Below, piece by piece: positions 1 to 12,000 of a DNA stretch of 64,000 nucleotides (the first letter of the stretch is position 1; each line of letters starts with the position of its first letter). The DNA lies in NCBI GenBank assembly GCA_902778895.1, contig CACYZF010000008.1, forward strand, positions 248,001 through 312,000. Direction: 5' to 3'. The position numbers and the translations under genes are program-made. The notes beneath the pieces are model-generated. The model was not told the origin of the DNA. It saw nothing but the letters and a program-made list of their open reading frames with translations, and searched no databases. This stretch comes from an uncultured bacterium. Lineage in GTDB: Bacteria > Verrucomicrobiota > Lentisphaeria > Victivallales > UBA1829.

Positions 1-3000
1 ACGCCGAGGACGCCCAGATCTTTGGAGTGCCAGACGATGGAGTTCATGCCCTGTTCACCGGTCAGGTTGCCGACCTGGTTTTCCCAGACGCTGAGGCCCG
101 GGTTGCCGAGGTAGCTGATGTTCTGCCAGTTGGCATCGAGGTCGACGGAGTCGGTGTAGTAACCGATCGCGTACATCGGGAGATCGATGTCGCCGACCGG
201 CAGGACGATGTTGCCGACGAGAACGGTATCGGCCTTGCCGTTGGCGTTCATATCGTACGCGCCGAGGACATTCCAGGTGTCCATCGGGTGCACGGCCATC
301 TGGCTCTGCCACTCGTTCGTGCCGTCCAGCCAGAAACCGATCTGACCGAAGGCATAGTCGCCTTCGATGAGCTGGAACATCACGTCGGAGATGCCGTTGC
401 CGTTGATGTCGCTCTTCGCGGGCTTCTCGGTCGGAGTCGGCGGAGTCGGCGGGACATACGTGGAGATCGTCAGAGCGAGCTCGTTGCCAGCGGTGATGCT
501 GAGCGTGTAGTCGAGGGCTTCGTCAACCGTGACCGTTTCGCCGACCTTCAGCGTGTAGCTGCCGAAGGTGACATCGCCGGAGAACGAGGCGGCGTCGGAG
601 GCGAGCAGGTAGGTGCCCGTAGCCGCAGCAGCATCGGTCAGCGTGTACTTCGCATCGCCGGAGACGAAGGAGAAGCCGCCGAACTGGGCCGCTTCAGCCG
701 TCGCGATGGCAGTATCGAACGCGATGGTGCCGTCAACGGTGATGGCGGTCGCGAACGTGGCGCTGCCGACGAGCGTGGCGTTGGTGTTGATCAGAACGGT
801 CTTGGCAATGTCGCCGGTGAAGGAGACCGTGCCGCCGAGGACTTCGACCTTGCCGTAGTCGACGACTGCCGCGATGGCATCGTCGCCGGTCGCGAACGCG
901 TCGTAACCGATCTTGGCGGTGCCGCCGGCGATCGTAACGATCGAGTCGGCCGGGAGGGTAGCCCATTCGCTGTTCACGTAGGTGACTTCGATCGGGGCGA
1001 TGTAGACTTCTCTCGTCAGGGTCAGATTGCCTTCCGTGACATCCAGCGTGTAGAGGATGCCGCCGAAGTTTTCGGTCTTGCCGAGGGTCGTCAGGGTGCC
1101 GATTTCGGCGGAGGAGGTCTTCACGACAATATCGCTCATGGCGAACGCAGCAGCGCCGCCGGCGAGCGTGTAGGTACCGTCGGCCTGAGCCGCATCAATC
1201 GTGATCGTGTAGGTCGGCGTGCCGCCGATACCCGCGATGTTGTTCACGAGGGCTTCGTTGCCGGCCGCGATACCGGCCAGGTTGAAGTCGAACGTGCCGT
1301 TGACGGTGGCGGTGGATCCGTTGCCGAGAGCGAGCGTGCCGGTCAGGAGCGCGCCAGCGTCGACCGTCAGGGTGCCGCCCTTGCGGACGGTCATGTTGGC
1401 GGCGGATGCGCCTTCGCTGACCGTCAGGACACCCTGATCGTCGATGATCGTGGTGCTGACGTTGACGCCCGTGAGAGCGTTGACCGTGCAGGTCACCTTG
1501 TTGCTGAAGGCAACATCGCCGGCTTCGATCGTGATCGAGCCGCCGCCGAAGACGTTCGCCAGAGCAGCGTCGCCGGAAGCGAACGCGTCGATGCCGAGGG
1601 TGGCGGTGCCGCCGCCGATCAGCTCAACCACAGTACCGGCTTCCAGAGTGCTCCAGGAAGTGTTCACGAACACGTCGAGCTTGCGTTCGACGAAGTAGAG
1701 CGTGTTCTCTTCCTTGGTGAGGAGGTATCTGGTATCGCCGATGACCTTGTAGACGCCAGCGCCGGAGATGGTGCCGGCGGTGAGAGCGACGGTCTTGCCA
1801 CTGGACAGATCGAATCCATCCGTGGACATCGTCAGCGTGCCTTCGTTCACGAACGTATCGGTGATGGTGATCGCGACTCCGCCCTTGTAGGTCAGGGCCG
1901 CGCCGGCATCGATCGTGAGGTTGTTGGACGGCAGAGCAGTCGCAACTTCGAGGGCACCGCCGGTGACGTAGATCGTACCGTCGGCGGCCACGGCCGTGAG
2001 GGCATCCGCCATCTTGTCGAAGGCGTTGGCGGTGAAGAGCAGGAGCTCGCCGGTCGGCTCGTAGACGGTACCGGTGACGGCAGCCGTGTACGTGCTGTTC
2101 GCGTAGACGTCCTTGACTTCGCCCTTGATGACGATGGCGCGGTCGGAAGCGAGAACGTCGACATTGGAGCCTTCGTCCTTCTTCACGACGATTTCGGCCT
2201 TGTCGAAGTTCTGGAACGCACTGGTCATGCTGACGAGGACCTTGCTCTTTCCGGTGTAGCCGGTGATGTCGACGTTGATCGTCGAGCCGGCGGTGGCCAA
2301 ACGGAGCTCGTTACCGGTGAAGCTGGAATCAGCGGTCAGGTTGATTTCCTTGAACCAGAGGGTGTTGGCGATCTTGACATCGCCGACGACGTTCAGGGTC
2401 TTCGCGCCGGTGTAGGTGTTCGCCAGTTCCGCATCATCGCGGCCGTAGTCGAGACGTCCGGCAATGAGGTAGCCGTTGATGACCGAGTCTTCAACCGTGA
2501 AGATGAAGTCGGAGCTGCTGCGCGGAATCGCGCCCCAGCCGGTACCCCAGTTGTTGTCGAGAGCAAGACGCATCGTGCCGCTCTGGGAAGCGAAGGTGCT
2601 GCCCTTGATGTTGACGGAGATGGTGCCCTTGGATTCCTGGTCGCCGTCCTGGACTCTCCACCACTTGGCAGCCGGGACATCAACGTTTTCAAGGTTGATG
2701 ACCAGGTCGGCGCCGGTGTAGGTCTGGCCGTCGATTTCCGTGGTCTTGCCGATCGGGGAGTCGCCGATGAAGAGGATATCGTTGCTGATGACGGTATCCT
2801 TGAAGGTCATCGTCACGAGGGCCGGATTTTCAGCGGTGCCGTAGACCTGCGTGTAGTGGTAGCCGCGGGTCATGTTGCCGTTGGTGTTGGGAACGCCCAT
2901 CGTCGAACCGATCACGTTCAGCGTGACATTGCCGAAGATCCGGTTCTGGTGGTTCCAGGGTTCGCCGTCGGTCACGTTGCCCATCAGGTAGTCGCCGTCA

Positions 3001-6000
3001 ACGGTCGCGAACGTGCTGTCCACGATCGTCAGGGAGACATCGCCGACGAAGGACTGGTCGCCGCTGGTGAAACCGCAGCTGACATTGTTCGCAACGCTGT
3101 TGGCAATGTACATGCTGGCCATCTTATTCTGCGTATTGGCATCACCTTCGATGTTGTACACGTAGATCGTCTGACCGGCTTTCATCTTGCTGGACGCATC
3201 GGCGAAGGAGTAGAACGCGTTCACGCCGAAGACGAGCGCTTCGCCCGTGGTCGGGTCGGTCTGGCCGGGCTGGATGTTCTCGCCAGCGGTGCCGTAAGCC
3301 ACGTCAACGTAGAACTTGTCGACGTTCTTCATGTGCACGCTCTTGTCTTCCGCATCGTAGTAGACGAGGAACGGAGTTTCGTTCTTGCCGACCACGCTGA
3401 TGGTCGCGGTGTCGATGTTGGCGATGCCGGTTCCGGTGGCGATGAGGACGACGTCGTCCGCAGTCTGCGTGTAACCGGTCACGTCGATGTTGATCGCGGC
3501 GTTGGCAGCCAGATCGATGCCGCCGGAGACCGTGAGGGTCTTGCCCGCGGTCAGGTCGATGGCGGAGAATCCGGCGAGGCTGGCGGCCGTCAGGTCGTTG
3601 GAGACCGTCAGGGTCGCGCCCGCGCTGGTGAGAGCGCCGACTTCGTTGGCAGCGGTGCCGCCGGACACGAAGTCGTGTCCCGCGAGATCAGCAGCGGTGG
3701 TGTCGACGCCGCCGTCCATGAAGACGGAGTAGCCCGCGCCGACCGCACTGACCGCACCGGCCAGGGTGTTGAAGGCGTTCTTGTTCCAGACGAGTTCGAC
3801 GCCGTCGACGAAGAGGCCCTGAACGTCTTCCGGAGTCCAGGCGGTGTTGAAGAACGCATCGCCGACGAACGGGGAGACGACCAGCAGGGACTTCTTGTCT
3901 TCGCTGATCTCGTAGCTGAAGCCTTCGCCGATCACGGAGACGGAGACGGAATCATCGAAACCGGCCTCGGAGGACATGACGATCTTGGAGGAGTTCTTGA
4001 AGCCCGTCGCGTCGATCACGATAACGGCGTCGCTGACGGAGCCGCCGACAGCGACGATCTCATCAGCGTCGATGCTGACCTTGCTGAAGCCGAGGACGTT
4101 GCCCTTGACGGTCGCGGAGCCCGCGAAGGTCAGGAAGCTGTCGCCGGACACGAAGTTCGAAGCACCGTCGATGATACCGGCGATGGAGGCGCCGTCGCCG
4201 ATGGTGATGTTGACGTCGCCGGAGACCATGGCCTGTTCGCCCGCAGCGTAGATGTTCGTCACGGTTGCGCCGCTGTTGACGGTGATGTCAGCAGAGGACA
4301 CGGTTTCCTGAACATCGGTAGCAGAGCCGTTGTAGCCGCCCCAGATGGTGGTGGCACGGCCGCCGTTGAAGACGATGCGGTAGCCGCGGGTCTCGAAGTT
4401 CTGGCTGGCAGCGCTGAGGACGATGATCGTGGAATCTTCACGGGCATCCATGGCAGCCGAGGCCGCCTGCATGCCGGAGACGGCGTTGTCGCCGTACACC
4501 AGGATGTTCTGGATGTCGCCGGTCTTGCCGACGTCGGTGATGAAGGTGCCGGTGGTCGCATCGCTGTACGTGTTGTTGAAGTACACATCGCCTTCGGTGT
4601 AGTAGACGAACGCGGTGGTGTTGCCAACGACTGCGGCGTAGCCTTCGATCTCGTTGTCTTCGGCATCGAGGAACTGGGCCTCGGTGTTGCCGGAGATCGT
4701 GGTGCCGGCCACAACGTACACCTTGGCATCGCCCGTGTATCCGGTTTCGCCGCGGAGGATGAAGCCTTCGCCGTCGGACACGGAGATGTTGTTGGCTCTC
4801 AGGAGAGCGCCATCAGCGACATCGATGGTGGTGAACTCTCTGATGGTGGCGATGTTGTTGTCGGTGCCGAGCACGTGGAGTCTGCGGACGCCGTCGATGT
4901 TGTCGAGACCGCCGCCGGTCTGGCCGCGGCCGCCGTTCAGGTTGCCGTTCGTGTTGGTGAGGCCGCTGATGTAGACATCGGCTTCGCCGTTCCAGTTACC
5001 GGTGGTGTCAACACCGAAGAGACCGATCGTGGACGTGTTGTCACCAGCCATGTTCATGTTGGTGATCGTCACGTTGATCTTGGTGCTGTTGCTTTCCTGC
5101 GGTTCCCAGATCTGGATCCACTTGGCAGCGGGTTCCTGGACGTTCGTCAAGGTGACGTTGACTTCCTTCAGCTCATCGCCGTCGTGGCCTTCAGCCTTGC
5201 CGTTGAAGACACGGTTGAAGAGCTTCAGGTCGCCGCGGAGCAGGTAGTCGGAGATCGTGACGTTCACGGTGCCGCCGGAGAGGTTGGCATAGCGCGCGAC
5301 GCGGAAGTCGTTGGTGTCGTGGGTGCCGTTGGAGATCGTGATGTTCCATGCGACATCGTTCCACTCTTCTTCCGTATCGTCGTACTTGGCAACGACCATT
5401 TCCTGATGGGTCGTGTTGTTGCCCTGACCGGCGATCGAGGCGAACCAGGTGATCGTGGAGGCGTTGATGACCGCGGTGAAATCGCCGTCGCGGTACTTCT
5501 CGTCCGCGGCGCTGTCATCGTTGTAGCCGGCCACGAAGCCGCCTGTTCTGATGTGGTTGACGTTCACATTGATGGGTGCGGCCGTGAAGAACCAGTAGAA
5601 GGGCGTTTCTTCGCCGCCGTCCGCGAAGAGCGTGCCGCCGGAGATCGCGTAACGGCCGGCGTTGACGTTCCACTCGGACAGGTTGTAACCGTAGACCTTC
5701 GTGGCGGTCTTGCCGTCGATGGTGACGACAACGCCGTTTTCATCGGCGCTGGCATCGGCCTCGAGGAATGCGAACTCGCCGCGTTCCACGGCCACGACGG
5801 CCTTCTTGGCTTCGTCGTAGTACGGCATCAGCATGGCGTCGTTGTTGTTGGCGCCAACGGTGGTGCGGCTGTAGGTCTGGCCTTCGACCAGCTGGATGAA
5901 GTTGTTGATTCCATCCTTGGTCTGGAGGACGTTGCCCGCGCCGGCGGTGTAGCCCTTGAAGTCGACGTTGAGGTATCCGCCGTTTTCACGGTAGGTGATG

Positions 6001-9000
6001 CCGTCAACGGTGACGCCTTCGGCAGCGCTGAACGTGAAGGAACGGACATCGCTGAGCGTTCCGAACGCGGTCTTGCTGAGGGCATTGATGTTGAGGCCGG
6101 TGGTGTAGCCTTCCACGGCGGCGATGCTGCCGATGGAGGAAGAGCCGCTGGTGACGCCGGAGATCGTGATGGTGGAGCCATCGCCGAGAACGAGGCCGCC
6201 GATGGTGGCGCCGTCGTCGCGGATGTCGATCTTGGCGTTGCCGGCGAACGTGTAGTTGCCGTTGAAGTTGCCGCCGGTGACGAACAGAGTGTAGTCATCG
6301 GTGAGCTTCAGGACCGCTTCGTCCATGCTGGCAATGGCGTTGACGCCCCAGACGAGGAGTTCGCCGTTGTAGATCGTACCGGAGATGGATTCATCCCAGG
6401 TGCTGTTCAGATAGACGTTGCCCGCGTGCTTGGACACGAGGTACAGGGTATCTTCGACGTACTTGTAGTCGTAGGTTTCGGCGTCGCCGAGGATGGTGAC
6501 GGCCGGCTGGCCAGCGAGTTCTTCGAAGGATTCGGAAACCGCGATGACCTTGGAAGGTCCGACGTACTCGGTCGCGTCGATCACGATGGTCGTGGCTTCG
6601 AGGTCTTCACCGACCTTCAGGGTCTTGCTGGCGTCGATCGTGATGGTATCGGCTTCGAAGTCGCCCGTGACGGTCAGGTTGGCCTTCACGATCGCCGCGT
6701 CGAAGTCATCGACTTCACCGTTGATCGTGAGGTCGGCGCTGACGACGAGGGTGCTGACGCCGTTCACGTTTTCGTTGCTGCCGCTGATCTTGGCCGGGAC
6801 TTCGTCTTCGACGATCTCGGGTTCTTCTTCCGGATCATCCGGGGTCGAGTAGACTGCCGGGATACCGAACTTGCCGCCGGCGAGTTCGATGACCGCGTCG
6901 CCGGTAACGGTGCCGTTGTCGTCGGAAGCCGCGACTTCGAAGAACTGGCCGCCGGTGATCTTCATGTTGACGGAAGCGACGGTGGTGTTTTCATCGTCGT
7001 TGCCGAACACGCTGTTCTCATAGGTGCCGCCGGAGATGGTCACGGCATAGCCGTCCGCATAGAACGCCTGATCGCCGTTGCCGGTCACGAATAGCGTGCG
7101 GCCCGGATTGGCGGCTTCATGAGCGTCGAACGCAGCCTTTGCGGCATCGAAGGTGTTGAACGCGTTGGACTCTTCGGGAGCAACATCGCTCATGTGGACG
7201 AAGGTGTCGCCGACAGCGGTACCGTTGTCATCAGCCGTGTAGGCGGAGTTGAAGAGCACATCGCCGTTCTTGGTGATCATGTACACGCCCTTGGTCAGGC
7301 CCCAGCCGGCAATGAACTTGCCTTCGGTGTCGCCTTCGATGATGACGTCGACGTCGTCGAGGCTGGCACTCGCGTTCTGGCCATAGGAGAAGCTCGGAGC
7401 CTGAATGAGCATCTTGTCGGCGCCTTCATAGGTGCTGACGTTGATGATGATGCTATCCTTGTCGTCGAATCCGGAGGTTCCGGCGGTTCTGGAGGCCAGG
7501 AACTGGACAGCGCCGAGTCTCGGATTGTTGGCGTTGTTGACGATCAGCTGGGCGTTGGCGTCGATCACGATGTGGTTGAACATCTGAGCCTGCTGGACAC
7601 GGCTGATCTTGTTGCCGTCGACGTACAGCGTTCTCGTGCCGGAGTACTCGGAACCAGTGCCCGGGACGTTCTGGTCGCGTCTGCGCAGACCGGAGAGGAG
7701 ACCTTCGATCGTGGTGCCGCTGATGTGCACGTCGTAGTTCGTGGCTCTGGAGTTGGCGCCGTTGGTGACCATACTGTAGGACCAGTTGCCGCCGCGGTAC
7801 ACGCAGTCCGTCATATTCAGGACGACCTTCTTGGCGGAGATGGTCGGATCGCCGTCGAAGATGCCGGCCCACTTGGAGTTCGGGGTCGTCACGCCGGTGA
7901 TGTTGACTTCGACCAGTCCGACGTTGTCGAAGGCGCCGCCCACGATATTGCGGAAGATCCAGTAGTCGGCATCGTTGTTCATGCCGTTGGAACCGTCCAT
8001 GTTGATCTGGACGATGTCGCCGTTGAACCTGGAGCGGGCCACAATACCGAAGTTCGCGTTCGTATTGAGGTTGCCGGTGCCGTTGAACGTGATGTAGACG
8101 TTGCCGTTGAAGGTCCAGGGGGCGTTGTCGTTGCCGCTGTGGATGATACGGGTGTTGCCCTGCGGCGTGCCGGTGTTGCTGATGGTGATGTGGATATCAT
8201 CGTTGACCACGTGTCCGTCGCCGCCGTTGTTGCCGAAGACGATGGAGTAGTTGGTCGGGCCCTGCGTGTAGATGCTGACGTCCTTCATGACGCGGAGGTC
8301 GCCGGCCTGCGTGCCGCGGGTACCCCAGTTCAGAACGAAGATCGTGCCGCCGGCGACGAGGGCATTGTTGACCTCGGTGGCTTCAGAGAAGTTCGTGTTG
8401 GACGGGACCGCGAACGCGTTGACGCCGAAGATCAGGGTGTCGCCGGTGAACGCGGTGGTGCCGGTGATGGCAGCCGTGTAGGTCGGATCGACATAGATGC
8501 GGCTCTTGTCGAGGACGTACAGGTCGTTGTTCTGGTAGAACACGTAGACGCCCTGGCCGTTGAACGTGGTCGTGCCGGAGATACCGGTGACCGTGTCGAT
8601 GACCTTGTGCAGGTTGCCTTCTTCCGTCTTGAAGCTGTTGGCCGTGACAGTGATCGAGGAGCCGTCGAGCAGGTCGATGTGATCCGCGACGAGGGTTCCG
8701 CCGGCGTCGACCGTGAGAGCGGAGATGTCTTCGATACCGTCGGTCACGGTGGCGCTGCCTTCAACCGTGAGGGAGCCGCCCTTGACCATGCCGAGGGTGC
8801 CTTCCTTCAGGATGAACGGGACGCCGTCGAGCGTGACGGTGTCGGTGAACTCGCCGCCGGTCATGATGACGCTGTAGCCTTCGCCGACTGCGGCGACCGC
8901 TTCGGCGATCGTGTTGAACGCGTTGAAGCCGTACTGGAGATAGACGCCGTCATAGGACGTACCGGTCGTAGCGGTCGAGTACGTGCTGTTCAGGTAGATG

Positions 9001-12000
9001 TCGGTCGGCTTCTTGGTGATGAGGGACAGAGCGCCGTCGCTGTAGTTGACGGAGAAGTCGTCGGGGGACACGGTCGAGCCGGTGGCCGCGACGAGCTTGA
9101 CCTTGGAGGCAGCAAAGTCGGTGATGCCGTTCTCGGTAGTGATGAGGGTACGCGGACCGCCGTCATAGTTGGTGACGTCGATCGTGATGACACTGTCGCC
9201 GAGCGTGATGGAATCCGCAAAGATGGTGTTCTCTGCGAAGACACTCAGGGAAGCGTTGGTCAGAGTGCTGAACACAACTTCCGCGCCTTTGGCCACCGTG
9301 ACTTCGTCGAAGTTGGTGACATCGCCGAGATCGGTCGTCGCCTTGATGTCGAGAGCGGCCTTGCCGGTGACTTTGTCCTTGGAACCGTCGATGTCGGCGC
9401 CGCTTGCGAGCGCGCCGTTGACGGTGACGGTCAGGTCGCCTGCGACAGCGCTTTCAGCCGCGACGAGGGTGCCGATGGAGGCTCTGGCATCGATCGTGAT
9501 GGTCACGTCGTCGTCGCTGCCGGAACCGGTCAGGGATTCCACAGTGGCGGCCTGGACGGTCAGAACGTCGGCGAAGTCGATATCACCGAAGGTACCGCCG
9601 GTGATGACCAGGCCGTTGCCCCACTCGGAGATGAGGGATTCGGCGTCGGCCGCGTCTGCCAGGGCGTTGTAGCCGAAGTAGAGGACCTGATCGCCCGCGA
9701 AGGTGCCGTGGACGCCGGAGGTGTAGGTGCTGTTCAGGTAGATGTCGCTGGCCTTGTCGTACACGCCGATCTGCTGCAGGGCGGAGCCGCTGCCGACGTA
9801 AACGAGCTCGTAACGATCGTTGATGTCTTCGTTGCCGATCATCTCGATGTTGGACTGATCGTCTTGGACGCGGATGTTGTTCGCGCGGACGACGCGGCGG
9901 GTGCCGCCTTCATAGCCGGCCATGTTGATCTTGAACAGGGAAACCTGGCCCGCGTTCACGATACGGTCGGTCACGTCGCCGGACAGCCACTGGATGTCGT
10001 TGTTGACATAGAATTCGGCGTCCGCGTCGACGATGATGGTTTCCCATTCCATGACCCAGTTGGCGGTCGTTCTGGCGCCCTTTTCGCCCTTCACGATGTG
10101 CAGGACGGACGGAACGTTGAAGTTCTGCAGAGCGTTGCGGCTGTGAGTCAGGGAGTCGCCGCCGTGGACCTGGTCGAGGCCGGAGACGCCGCCGAAGGTC
10201 ACGGTGATGCTGCCGGAGTTGTACGCCGTGTAGCGCAGTCTGACGCCGGAGCCGCCGTCCCAGTCGCCGGTGTACAGCGCGTAGAAGGCGCCGCTCACGG
10301 ACGAGTCGTAGATCTCGACGTTGAGGTTGGCGTTGAGGGTCGGACGGATGTTGGCGTCTTCGCTAAGGCGGAAGGCTCGGAAATCGCTGATCCTGGAATT
10401 GGTGACCTTGACGTCGATGTCGATCGGAGCGGTCTCGTCGGTGCCGAACGTGCCGTAACCGACATAGAAACCGGCGATGCTGGAGCCGGAGATCTCGGCT
10501 TCGATGTTGCCGGTGACCTTGGCGTTCATGTTGTTCGTGACGAGAGAGAGGCCAGCCGCGAACGTGCTGCCGGAGATATCGTAGGTGATGTCGCCGCCGA
10601 CCGTGCTGTTGCCGCCGACCGTGGTCGTGGCCTGGCCGGTGAACGTGCTGTTGCTGACGTTGATGAACACGTCGCCGTCAACCTGGCTGCCGTCGTCTCT
10701 GCCGACGAAATACGTTCCATGGCTGCCGTTCTGGTTCTGCACCGTATCCGTCATAACGAGGGTGTAGGTGTCACCCTCCTTGATCGTGGCCTTCTTGGCG
10801 ATGGCATAGAGGTTGCCTCTCATGGTCGTACCGAGGACCATGACGGTGAGGTCGCCTTCGCCATTGTAGGACTGATCCGACGGGACGCCGCCGTAGAGGC
10901 TGCGGTTGACATCGCCAACGCCATCCATGTCGCTCTCGAACGCCGTGGTGACGCCGGCGACCTTGAAATGGTTTTCGAGCATGTGATCGACGATGACGAG
11001 CACGCCGGTAACGCCGGTCGCGACCGCAACCGCATCGTCCTTCACCTGGAAGATGTTGACGTTGTTGAACAGGGCATCGCCGGTCGCCTTGTCGAAGTCG
11101 CCGTCGACGAAGGTGGGAGCGTAGGTGCCGGTGTGAACGACTTCATAGGTGGGATTGCCGTTCGCGTCGAGGACCGGGATGGGCTGGTTGGTCTCAGGAT
11201 CGAGAACGAGATCGCCATTCTCATCCTTCTGGAAGATCTGATCGCCCTGGGCGAGGATTTCTTCGTACTTGTTGGGAGCGAAGTAGACGACGTCAGTAGA
11301 AATAAGATAAAGGTCGCCCGCGTGCGCGGAGTCGCCGCTGAGGATACGGGCCTCATAGGCCGGCTTGCCGCCGACGATCGAGACCTGAGCATCGGTGAGC
11401 GAGACCTTCGTGCTGTCGACGTCGAGGACCAGACGGGAACCGACGTTGCCTTCGGAAGCGTCGATGGCGATCGGGAGGTTGGCGGGGATCGTTTCAGCGA
11501 TGGACAGGACCGCGCCCGCTTCGACCGTGAGCTTGGAGGCGGAAACGATGCTGTTGGCCTTGCTGTCGCTGGTGACCTCGATGGTATTCGCCGTGATGTC
11601 GCCGACGACGGAGCCGTCGATAATGACATCGAAACCGGCGGCGTTGACGGCCATGCCGGACTTGTCGTCGACGATGACGATCTTCGCGCCGGACTTGGCA
11701 GCAGCAACGGCTTCCTCGACGCTTGCGAACGCGTTCTTGCCGTAGAGGAGCTTGTTGCCTTCGATCATATTGTCAGCATCGGCACTGAAGGCGGAGTTGA
11801 CATAGACCACATCGGTCGAGTAGACGATGATGGAGGTCTCGGTCGCGGTATACGCATAATCACCAGCGTGCGCGCCCGCGAGCTTGATCGTCCAGCTGTT
11901 GTTCAGACCGCCGTTGGCTCTGACGACTTCGTTGTAGCCGATCAGGTCGCCGACGTTGATGGTGAGGGTCTTGCCGTCGCCGTCGAAGGAGTCACCGCCG